Assembly: GCA_037893225.1 (NCBI GenBank) | Contig: JAZGUH010000023.1 | Location: 693,250-757,249 of the forward strand | Length of the DNA: 64,000 nucleotides | Source of the DNA: Hippasteria phrygiana | Taxonomy: Eukaryota; Echinodermata; Asteroidea; Valvatida; Goniasteridae | Direction of reading: 5' to 3' | The notes under the pieces: generated by a model | Seen by the model: only the letters and a program-made list of their open reading frames with translations | What the model was told of the DNA's origin: nothing | The model's database searches: none | In this document: piece after piece, positions 11,929-22,600 of the stretch | Numbering within the stretch: position 1 is the stretch's first letter | Layout of the letters: each line of letters begins with the position of its first letter | Made by a program: the position numbers and the translations under genes

Positions 11929-12257
11929 CTATGTCACTGAACTTAGTACGCACCTGTCCCGGTGTCTACACTTAGAGATGATTTCGCTTCTCTTATTTAG
12001 TGTACCTAGGTTAGGTTTGCATATGATTATGTATTTCTCCGCTATACACAAATTGCATCTCTTATTTACATTAGAGTATGGTAGCGCTCTTTGGATGATG
12101 TCCCATTTGATTTCAAAGTCCTTTTCTTCGTCCTTCAGGGTCCATACGTATTTGCTTAGTTCGGTTTGTGCTCTCTTGTTCTCGCACCTGAACGACTGTT
12201 TGTGGTTCGCAAGTCTCGCCTTGAATGTTGTGGAGGTTAGCCCGACGTACGACTCTT
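11929..12257 (-). pseudogene. GIY-YIG endonuclease fragment, Penelope-like (left arm)
   Basis: Reading outward from the palindrome centre, the frame carries SYVGLTSTTFKARLANHK (the YIG-like strand, then the Arg-bearing helix), LSKYVWTLKD, a Cys pair with the catalytic-type Glu in RCNLCIAEK, then LNKRSE and SKCRHRDR. These are hallmarks of GIY-YIG domains of Penelope-type retroelements. The GIY strand and the reverse transcriptase are lost because the copy begins at the palindrome junction. The open frame continues through the centre into the antisense of the other arm, an accident of the palindrome. Confidence 0.8.
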
Positions 12258-12266
12258 CTCGCAAAA

Positions 12267-12595
12267 AAGAGTCGTACGTCGGGCTAACCTCCACAACATT
12301 CAAGGCGAGACTTGCGAACCACAAACAGTCGTTCAGGTGCGAGAACAAGAGAGCACAAACCGAACTAAGCAAATACGTATGGACCCTGAAGGACGAAGAA
12401 AAGGACTTTGAAATCAAATGGGACATCATCCAAAGAGCGCTACCATACTCTAATGTAAATAAGAGATGCAATTTGTGTATAGCGGAGAAATACATAATCA
12501 TATGCAAACCTAACCTAGGTACACTAAATAAGAGAAGCGAAATCATCTCTAAGTGTAGACACCGGGACAGGTGCGTACTAAGTTCAGTGACATAG
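12267..12595 (+). pseudogene. GIY-YIG endonuclease fragment, Penelope-like (right arm)
   Basis: Mirror copy of the fragment at 11929-12257, with the same residues from YVGLTS to CRHRDRC. The two differ only in the few codons spanning the centre. It ends at a stop about 120 bp before the plus-strand hammerhead. It cannot encode a complete enzyme because the upstream reverse transcriptase and the GIY strand are missing. Confidence 0.8.
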
Positions 12596-12713
12596 CGTGC
12601 GCACTAAGTGCAATGACGTACCATTTGACACGCTTCGTTCGTTGTGAAACGCGCAACGCGCAACGCGCGCATAATTTGATACGTACGAAAATGCTACATG
12701 ATATTCTAAGTCA

Positions 12714-12757
12714 TTCTGCTGATGAGTGCCACACGGCACGAAACAGTCTGTCCAGAA
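12714..12757 (+). ncRNA. Type I hammerhead ribozyme (right arm)
   Basis: All elements of the hammerhead core are present in order. Stem I 5' strand TTCTG (12714-12718), CTGATGA core (12719-12725), stem II GTGCC/GGCAC closed by an ACAC loop (12726-12739), GAA (12740-12742), then stem III ACA/TGT with a 3-nt GTC loop (12743-12751), C17 at 12752, and stem I 3' strand CAGAA (12753-12757). The cleavage site follows a GUC triplet, between 12752 and 12753. The very short stem III is typical of hammerheads in Penelope-like elements and retrozymes. Activity is inferred. Confidence 0.9.
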
Positions 12758-12829
12758 ATAAATATGCCAAAGTTGATTTAACTCATATCCTGAATTTATT
12801 TCATATATATATATATATGTGTTTTTTTT

Positions 12830-13470
12830 CTGTTTTAGTACGTATGTTTCTCCATCTACCGAATCTCTTCTAATTTACATTATGCCAACGCAAATTTCAT
12901 CTTCGTACTGCAAGTACCTTTTAAGAAAAGTACAGCACTCTTTGACTTTCTTATGGAGGCTCTTAGCGATCTGGTCTTAGACTGATTGGTGAATTTTGTG
13001 CTGTAACTCATTCCTAGCTTTTTAAAGTTTTGAAGTTAGAGTTATGACCTGTTGCTTTGGAGAAAATTAAGCTCAAATGTTGGTGAAATGTGCAAACTAA
13101 CAAGTTATATTGTGTGCGCCAAGCACAATATATATTCTAGCAACCACTGTCAATGTTAACAAGTAACAATGGATTTAGTGCCAAGAAAATGGATGTTCAT
13201 TGTTAATAGTGCACCGTTTTTCTTTTTTGTTAGATGTTCAGTGCGTGTTCCCCATTGGAATATGCAGTTTTTCAGATGTAAAAATATTCAAATCCCAAAA
13301 TCAACTCCCTTGTGAAAAATATGGTTGTTTCTGCTTGTAACTCGGAATGTAATGGAGTGGCCTTCTAATTATTTCAATACACTGTGTCACATACGACAGA
13401 CATGACTGCCTTACTACACTGCCCAGGGATTACACCAATGTAGTGAATGTACCGAGCCTCAAGTGCTGAA
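12830..13470. other. Non-coding flank between the palindrome and the NuMA-like gene
   Basis: AT-rich. No minus-strand exon with acceptor and donor was recognised. The NuMA-like gene must continue left of 13476, because exon 7 ends in a splice donor, so this is probably intron. Confidence 0.4.
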
Positions 13471-13475
13471 CTTAC

Positions 13476-13616
13476 ACTTTGATCTAGAAGTATCCGTAAA
13501 TCGGGCACTGGAAGCATCACCGTCCAGGCTATCTATGCTTGGCATACTCATGGTTGCTGGCAGCTGATCCGTCATGGGGGGAGGGATGCTCGCCTGCCTG
13601 GCCTCTAACAATGCAA
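13476..13616 (-). CDS. NuMA-like candidate exon 7 (start of tail)
   Basis: 141 nt between acceptor CACCCAACAG and donor GTAAGTTC. It encodes ALLEARQASIPPPMTDQL, then PATMSMPSIDSLDGDASSAR and FTDTSRSK, so helix gives way to a Ser/Pro-rich segment. SIDSLD is also found in the vertebrate NuMA tail next to the rod. Further exons should lie left of 13476; I did not find them. Confidence 0.55.
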
Positions 13617-16600
13617 CTGTTGGGTGGATTCAAATTTCCAAGCTCTGTTTAGGAACATCGTTATTAGAACAATGACTCTTTACGTTTAACTATCACCCTT
13701 TTAAAATGTGTAAAGTTTAATTACGTCTTATTGTAAACAATTAATGTCCAATTTTTAAACAATTTGTCTAATTTGAAAACCTGCCATCGAGGCTCTCTGT
13801 TGTTTAGTGGATAAATTCACAGATAACATCGCAAGACTTGAGAAAGAGAAGAAACCAAGAGGAACAGATGGCAGGAACCAGAGAACAAATCGATAGACTG
13901 AAAGAATAGGTCCAGTATCTGCAGTAGACTGTCAGAGATTTGAAGACTGTTGAAAGTTGCCTGTCGGAGAAGCTTACTGCAGCCCATCTGCAGGTCTTGA
14001 GAATGTAAAGAAAAACCAGCAGGAAACAATTGAGTTGCAGCAAGCCAAGCAGCAACTGATCTTGCACTTTACAATGCCGCTTTCTTTTTTTCAAATCGGA
14101 TATTCTAAAGCGACGTTATTACGATTTGAAATCAGCCTGTCCGAAACATCAAAACTTAGACATGTAGCCCTTTAAAGTTTGAGAAATAGCCCTTTAAGGT
14201 TTGAATTTAAACAAAACAAGTGGCTCACCAATGTTACCTTAGCAACGGGCATGCAGGCAGGAGCAAAGAAACTAGTCTATAGTTGATTTTCAAACTTTTT
14301 CAGTTATGAAATTGCATTATTTACCAAAGAAAGTAATATTCTATTTCATTATGGCCATGCAAAAAAGTCTATGTGCCTCTCTAAAAGAGTTTCAAAAAAT
14401 ACTTTGTCGATGAAATTTCAGTTAGAAACTCTTACAGAACACTTAAAAAATTTGTAGTATCATAAATTTCCCAAAATCTCAAATCGCTAACAATCGCCAC
14501 CAAGGCATTTTTCAGCTGTTCCTCCATTCGTAGCTCTTCCTGGTTTTGACAAACCGCGTCACAAATGACATATTGCCGTTGGGAGGTAGCACGGGGAAGT
14601 TCGAGTGGCGACCATTTATTTCGTGCATTGGTTACCACGGAAAATCGACGAGTAGTTGACAAATGATCGCCACTCGAACTTGCTCAACAATAGACAACTC
14701 TAAAGGGGGGGGGGGGGGGGGGGGGGCCTTGGGCTGGCTGGTATGCAAAGAATGGGCTGTGCAGCCAAGCGTAAACGCAAATAATAGGCACCACACTGAA
14801 TATAGTGGTCCTATTCATCACACTTGGAGCCCCCTTCCGCGTGAATGAAAGCTTTGTTTGAAAAAGCTCCATCTCCCATTCAAGAACAATATTGTTGAAA
14901 CATGAATGGATCGAGTACGTACAGGAATGCGCAAACAGATGACAACCGGCAAGGTAGTCTTTTTCAAACCACAACTATGCCCATCGTCCGTATTCAAGGT
15001 TAAAAGTACTATTAAACTACAGTAATCATCAAAACTATCATCTTTCCTCACTGGACCACACCGGGAAAACAGCTGTACTTTCTTGGAAGAATGGATTTTC
15101 ATAAACAGAGTTGATTACAATCAAAAAGAGTTCAGACTCACATTCAACTTTCATGGATAAAATGGTCGCCTCCATCTGCTTCATCTGAAAAATTTAAAAT
15201 AATCAAAATGGTCAATACCAAATGGAATTAATTTTAGAAAACTAGACTATATGACTGGGAATCCCTGGAATGTGCTTTTCTATTTAAAATGGAAAGGGAA
15301 ATACAACCGATGTGATTTTAACAATAGGCATCCCAAATTACAATCTTACCCTTTCAAAATCACATATGAAGCATGTAAAATATTGTCCCATCTTGACGAA
15401 AAGAGTACTAAATTTGAGCTCTTCATAGGTTTGTGCACAAACACAGAAATGTACAGCGACGATATATGTTACGCTGCATAGCTAGACAGTTTGCGTCGTA
15501 CAAATTGTTCCACAATGCATGAATGCAGCATATAGACAAATCCGACGAACAAAATTAGAAGCCATCTTTGGGTACCCAATTATCGGGCGGTACTGCGCTC
15601 GCGCGCGCGTCATACGCGTTCTTACTTTTGAGGCGCGTGTTTACTTTGGCAATCATATTAATCAAAGGCGCAATGAGTGCGCGCGTATGACGAGCGCGCG
15701 TGTATAGTACTGCTCGATTGGGTACCCCATGGAGGAAGAAAACTTCATGGCTTCTAATTTTGCTCGTCGGATTAGTCTATACCTTCGACACACACTTCTG
15801 ACTTCCAGCAGGCTTCTCCCAAATAGAAAGTTAGCACTGGTGATTTGATACAGCTCCATGGGTTCCAAGACGTCCTTAGCATGCAGCAGCAGTGCGACGT
15901 ATAGCGCGCAACGGCCGGCCGACAGTGCACTCTAGCAACACACTTACTTGGCTATTTCGCGTGGGGCCGGGAGCGCGCGCGACCTGCTTATGCATAATTT
16001 AACAGGCGGGTCAAACGAATAATCGCGCTGGCGCACTGGAGGAAACTCATGTTTTAGTAATAACTTACTAGTCAGTTAACGTTCTGAGCAGAGTGATTCT
16101 GGACTGACTGGCAAACAGGATTGATAAATCTTCGGATTGTTCCAAAATGTGATCTGGAATATCAGATCTTATCTCTGCCGACATCAGTCCCAGATGTTCA
16201 GCACGATGTAACTGATCAACGGCCAGTGCTTTCAATGGCACGAGGACAATACCCAGCGCTTTCTCATGTTTGCATTCGGTTACTTTGTTGCATTCAAGCA
16301 TAGCTATGATTCAGGAAATGGAGCAGCTTGAAAAATTACGCTCTTGCCAATTCATGTTGGTAAATTAACAAACAAATTACCAAGCAAAATTAGGATCAGT
16401 CGAACCTGTCCCAGTTTAGAAAAAAAAGTGAAAAAATCCCTGTTCCAAACTGAAGCATTTTGAATCTCAAGAAGCAATATGACCCAGTACAAAGGTCAGA
16501 CATAAGCCAATCACTTCACAGGGCTGTTGAGATTAATCATGAATAATCAACAGCCCTGTGAAGTGATTGGCTCATGCCTGACCTTTGTACTGGGTCTTGA

Positions 16601-19600
16601 CGATTCTTGTAAATTCATAATTGCTTCAGCTGGAACTTACAGGGATTTTTTCACCTTTTCTGAAATTGGGACAGATTCGATCGATCCTTTGCTTGGTGCA
16701 CACAAGTTGGGGATGCAAAGTATAAGCAACAGACATATTTTTGGGGTAATCTTTCCAGCGTTTTTTGTGTGCAAAGTGTAAACACAGTGCATGAAAATTG
16801 TGTTCTTATTCCTGCTGCAGTAGCATATGGGAAAATTAGGCTTCCTTCTATAGGGCTAGCTCTACTACTGGTAGGAGCCCCATATAGTTCTAGGGGTAAC
16901 GTATGGACACGTACACCCGACGTGAGTACTAGAATAGTGAGTGTCTGCGATTTACCTGCAATAATGCAGCTACGTCACACGCGCATGCAAATGCCACACT
17001 CTGCTCGCGATTCCGCTAACAGAACTTGCGAAATAACCAAGACGGTCTTAGCGATTTGGCCGTGGCGTGTGTGTGTAGCGAGAGGGCGCTGTCGGCCGGC
17101 CATGCGGGCTATACGTCGCACCGCGCGCTAAGGACGTCTTGGAATCAAGACTAATCCTTACCCTGTCCTCGGCTTTGACGAGTTCCGCCATTAGCTCTCT
17201 GTGGCTCGTTAATTGCAGCCAGTATTCATGGACAAGCCTCGGGTTACGGATATCTACTGGAAATCAAGCATTGATAGAATCAACCATAGAGGTTTTGCTG
17301 ATAACGTCTGATAAAGCTTTAGCCCTCTGCCTCACATCTGACCAATAAAATTCGACTATATTTGTTTGCCAACTTTGAAGATTTGCACAGGAATGGTTGG
17401 ATATGCTGTCCAATACCGAAGTAAAGATGTCACCGAGTAATCTCAACTAGATTAATTTTAACAATGCTCGGCACACGGCAGCCTTTCATGTTTGTACGAG
17501 TTGTCATGCCAACTGACATCAAACTTTAATACTCGACAGGGTGTCCCAAAAAAGGTAACAAAGGGAAAATATGACCATCTATATGTACATAATGACCATT
17601 GTGGTTTTATCATAAACTATAGGGATAACGAGCTTTCCATTGAAATCTTGAATGCATTTCTATGGACATGCATCACTTAATTCCACTGTCCTGAAAATGG
17701 CTGAAGGATTTAAAGGGACACATTGCCTTCAAATGTCATGAAATTTTGCTGAGTTTAGAAATGTTCCTTACCTTTGATAAGAGTTGTTCATGCAAAAAAA
17801 CACGTATAATGTGTTGTAATTAGTGAGTAGTGATTACAAAACAAAACATTTGCCGCTTACCCCCGACATCTGATCCGCGAAACAGACTTATTTCCAGTAC
17901 TAAATACCACCGTCTAAATAATGCGCAAAATACGCTGCAAGAGTCTTTAGGCTGGCGCCGCAGCCAGTGGCCTTGTGAACCTATCAGTATCACTCATCAG
18001 ATGATCGCCAGGTACAATTCTCTACCTCGCGACACATATCGCTATTGCTGCGCGCCGTGCCAAAGTACATCAAAATGGATCAACAGAACGTACTTCAACC
18101 AGATGCGACTGGAAATACGACTGGTGAACACAGTCCGCCATTTTGTGGAGTCAAAAATTTGGTTCTACAAAATGGCGGACCGTTATTTGTCACGAAATTA
18201 AACAAAAAACACGCAATTTGAAGGGATAGTTATGTGAATCTCTATATTCTACTTTTAATAAAGCTTCCCAACCATATCCATTTCAGTTTTATAGCCCAAA
18301 TCGCAAAATCCAAAGCAATGTGTCCCTTTAACTTGGACTGCAATAGACCTATGATGTCATAATGTCACACCATTTTTACCTGTTTCATTTGTGAAGCCAG
18401 GTATGGGCAGACAGACAACACTGGTATCATATGCATTTCAGTACATACAATCTGGGGTCACTATCGTGGCCCCGATGGGACATGCACACATTGCACATTT
18501 CTGCGCAGATTTCTGTGATGTTTTACATTTTATCGCACATTTATGTGCAGATTTTGGCCGCAGATTTTAGCCATGGATTCAGCCGCAGATTCAAAATCTC
18601 AAACGCATCAAATAAAAGGTGGTCAACAAAGTGTGCTTTTCAAGTTTTGGGGGTTTAATAAACAAAATGTTTAAGGTTTTAGCAAAATTACACGTTTTTA
18701 ACTAACGAATACATTCTGCATGCTCCAAATTTGGATAAGACCAATCAATAGCTTTTAATCAAAAGGTATAATGAGAACTTTTCATTCAAAAGTGCAGAAA
18801 ACTGCAGAAAACGTCAATGTGGACTAACCAAATAGCTATTTTTCTACATTCGCGCACACCATATGTACGTGTACATGTGCGCGCTCAGTGTGGACCTGCG
18901 AAATGGCCAGTTTTCTAGCTCGCTATTCCCCATACGTATGTGCACGGTCGGCGGTGTACAAACACCGCCATGTCCGGGGGCGGGATTTTCGTTATGGTCC
19001 CATAGACTTTTGAATGAAAAGTTATCTTTAGCCCATTAATTAAAAGCTAATTATTGAACGTACATGTAATCGGTCTTCTCTAAATTTTGAGCATGTAAAA
19101 TATGATTCGCTATTTAGACTATGCTTAAAAACGTAATTTTGCTAAAACCTCAAACATTTTGTTGATGGAACCCCCAAAAAACACTTTGTTGACCATCTTT
19201 TACTTGATGCGTTTGAGATTCTGAGCCTGCGGCTGACTCCACGGCCGAAATCTGCAAAGAAATGTGCGATAAAATGTGCGACATCGCAGAAATCTGTGCA
19301 GAAATCTGCAATGAAATGTACGACATCGCATAAATCTGCGCAGAAATGTGTGATGTGTGCATGTCCCCTTCAGCATGTTCAGGGCCACGATAGTTCACGC
19401 CATTTTTTTTGCGGCAACAACCCTCTGAAAGCGTACAGCGAAGGTAGATTGATTTCATCGTGATTGATTTCATGCACGAAACAGCTGGCTTTGCAAAGTA
19501 CATTGTACTGCATCACTCTTGTCATGGAATCGGTTTTAGAATTGTTTGGAGTACCCAGAATCTACTCCAAGGAAGCAGGAATTAGCTACCTCAAAGAGCA

Positions 19601-22600
19601 GACTCCTCTAAGAATGGAGTCACGATTCTAATTACAATGTTAGAGTTGTATAGAGTCAACTCCAACACGGATTCCCCCCAAGCCTATACTGCAATTGTAA
19701 TTATTGGCGTAACGAGTCATCAAAAGTGTATTGAGGATGTGTTCTTATGTTCTTAATGTTTTAGCACCCTTGACGGGTGAGATACCAGTCGAGGTTGGTG
19801 TTTTAAGGCTTGGTAATAATAATAGGCCCACAATGCAAATAATATGGTTCTTGCACAGTGCTTAAATGTCTCAAAGAACTTATGATTACCCCTGGTCATC
19901 AGTGGACCGAGTCAAGTAATTTAGGCATTGGTCTAGCAAGCATCAAACATTTATAAACCCTAACCCCAAGTATACCCAGCATAATATGGGACCAAGAGGT
20001 CCCCCACCCCCTTGCCCCTACACCCTATACACATCCCATCCCGATATCTGAAAGGAATTCCTGAGATTCCAGGAACACAATGACCAACACAAAAGAGGGG
20101 GTCCCTCCATATCTTGCTTCAAATTCCCCCAAGGGTACATGCAAAATCATATTAAAATTGGAGGATTTGATACTGTTCGGGTTATTCTGTTTTCAGAAAA
20201 ATTCAGGGTCGGCATTTTTTTGTTTTTTTTTAACTTGTCAATAAAAACAACTCATCAGCCTCAGTCTCAAAAAGTGTTTGTATTTGATGAACCTTCTGTA
20301 TGAGTATTTTCAATGTTTAAGCATAAACACGCCAAGGTAAGCATGAATAAGAAGAGAAAAAGAACTTTTCCCGACCGACCGACCATATTTTCCAATTTTT
20401 CCTGTTCGAGGGCAACACAATTTGTTTTTCGGGGGGGGGGGGGGGGGGGCTAATCTAGAACCAGTTCCCGTCATTAGCAGACGGGTAACTGGTACCGTGT
20501 TTCAGGTTAAGATGTACAGCCCCAATAGACCTTCATCATGCTGTCACCATCTTTGTCTTGTTCCCTTTATGCATTACCAATTATGAATAGTGATTCCAAT
20601 TATTGAATGAAGGTGCCAGACTATTTTTCCTTTCAGCCTCGGTTTGGTTACATTGATTTTAATAGGAGAAAAACAAGATGGATGTGCCATGATAAAGGTC
20701 TATAGACCGATGCTTGTGTGAACAACAGATCAGGAGATGCTACAGATCCACTGATTGTGCAAAATGCCAAAAAACATGTTCAAACTTACACCTCTTGTAC
20801 AGCACACGGTAAAAATTGGCCTCCAGCACATTGTGGCTTTCTGGAGCCACCGTGTGCTGAATGATCTCCATCAGGTGGATCTGGTCCACCAAGTGGAGCG
20901 TGTTCATTATCATGCCCACAAAGCAGTCTACCTTAGGGCCGTGAACAGCAGCGCCAAGAAGGAGTGCAGCTACCTTTGCGAGCTCGTCGATCTCGGCATA
21001 CTCCAGGATCATGGTATCGTTTACGTGATGTGTCAGGGATGTCCCATAGAAATCTATTGCACAAGTGGACATATGCAAATTACTTTAACAGAGTCTTTCA
21101 ATGTGACATCACCAGCTGTTTTATTGGACATGCTGCCATACTGATAAAGCGTCGTTAGACAAAATTCCATTAAAAAATGTGAAGTTAACAGCTAAAGAGG
21201 AAGCAGAAAAACCGGGAACTATCTCTTAAAATCAAGCTCTGTTTGCAATGGGTTGAACCAACAAGAAACAACTTGGTCTTAATGAAGCTTTTTACAGTAA
21301 TCAAGCTGCAAAAGAGATACTTCCAAGGACTTGATTTTCACACTGGATCAGTGGACCTACCCAGTAATATAACCTATAGTCTAGCAGACTGTAAGACCAG
21401 ATTACATCAGTGCGCTGGTGATTTCTCATTCAAATAATGTAACATTCAAACAATGTATCATGATCAGCTCCGAGGCGCTCCAATAATGACAACATTGGTT
21501 ACATCTACTTCTTGTTACGTGAGCAAAAAGCTTTACATATGCAAACAGGTTTAAAAACTTGATATTCTGTAAGCATGTGACTAAATACAGACTTGAAGTT
21601 TCTGTCTCTGCTGTATCTTACCCTCTAAGAAGGAACGTACAAGTCTGAATCGCTGTACAGGCTGGTCACAAGTTAAAAACTTGGTTCCCCTGTACTTGTC
21701 ACCATTACTGTTGAAGAAGGGAAGTGAAAAGCAAAGAATCAAAGAATCTATTCAACCAAAGCCTCAACTTCACGTTACACTGGTCATAGCGTACATTTCT
21801 TAACAAAATATACCATACTGATGCTATCAAGGGAAAATGGCTTACAAAAATTGAAAATCTTATGAGGTGTGGCTGTGGTGTATGTAAACTGCCTAATGTG
21901 TCAACATTCGACTGCAAATAAACAATTTTGACACAACTATCATGAAATGTTATTTGAAACTTTTGCAGTTAGAAAAATTCATCAGTTCAGGAGAAAATCT
22001 TGATTTGTGTTGAAAAATTTTGGAGACCAAATTTATTGCAGATGCTAGAAGTACTTACATGATGACATAAATAATACTAATGAAGTGGGATCCATCTTGA
22101 AGTTGCAGGAGGGATGCAATAATTGAGCCCACGCCGACAGAGTTCACCTTACAAAGTATACGGGTTAAACTGATTATTTAAACTTGACAAAGCAGATTAA
22201 TGCGTGTAAGTTACATGTATTTTTACTACTTGGAAGTCCCCAATTTAACATGCATTTATTTATTTATTTATTTATTACATTTCTTTACCCAGGGTGTGCC
22301 CAAACAGTTTACAACTGGTTTCCATTGGGGCCCTGCATATTATTAGTTAAAACTGAATATTTACAAATTCATACAAAATATTTAAACAAATACAATAATA
22401 TCAGCGAGTTCACACAATTGCGGTGGCAATTGCAAATTATCTTGCAACCTATACAGGAATTCGCCGACGCCATTTTGACAGCGTTGCCGCGCTCGCGTGC
22501 AGGCTGCCCGCGTTCTTTAATTTGAGTCGCGTGCGCATTTTGGCAAGTTGTAAACACCCTGTTGGTCGAAGCTGCGTCGAGCGCGTGCGTCTAACACACA

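Larger units (their letters stand above)
11719..12805. mobile_element. Near-perfect palindrome of a Penelope-like element 3' region
   Basis: Two arms of about 539 bp (11719-12257 and 12267-12805) are inverse complements around a 9-nt asymmetric centre. Every landmark pairs to the same coordinate sum (24524). Each arm, read outward from the centre, encodes the C-terminal part of a GIY-YIG endonuclease, then about 120 bp of non-coding sequence containing a hammerhead ribozyme, and ends at an AT microsatellite. GIY-YIG endonuclease plus hammerhead is the known signature of Penelope-like retroelements, whose hammerheads lie in LTR-like terminal repeats. The reverse transcriptase is absent. The conceptual translations of the two arms are identical apart from the centre, so the inversion is young, or the arms are homogenised, or it is an assembly artefact. 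Confidence 0.85.

Noticed and set aside
11929..12595. Full 205-residue proteins on both strands across the palindrome
   Set aside because: Half of each is the antisense of the other arm; only the outward GIY-YIG halves are meaningful.
17990..18010. Inverted CTGATGAGT as a hammerhead on minus
   Set aside because: The required GAAA and cleavage triplet are absent.
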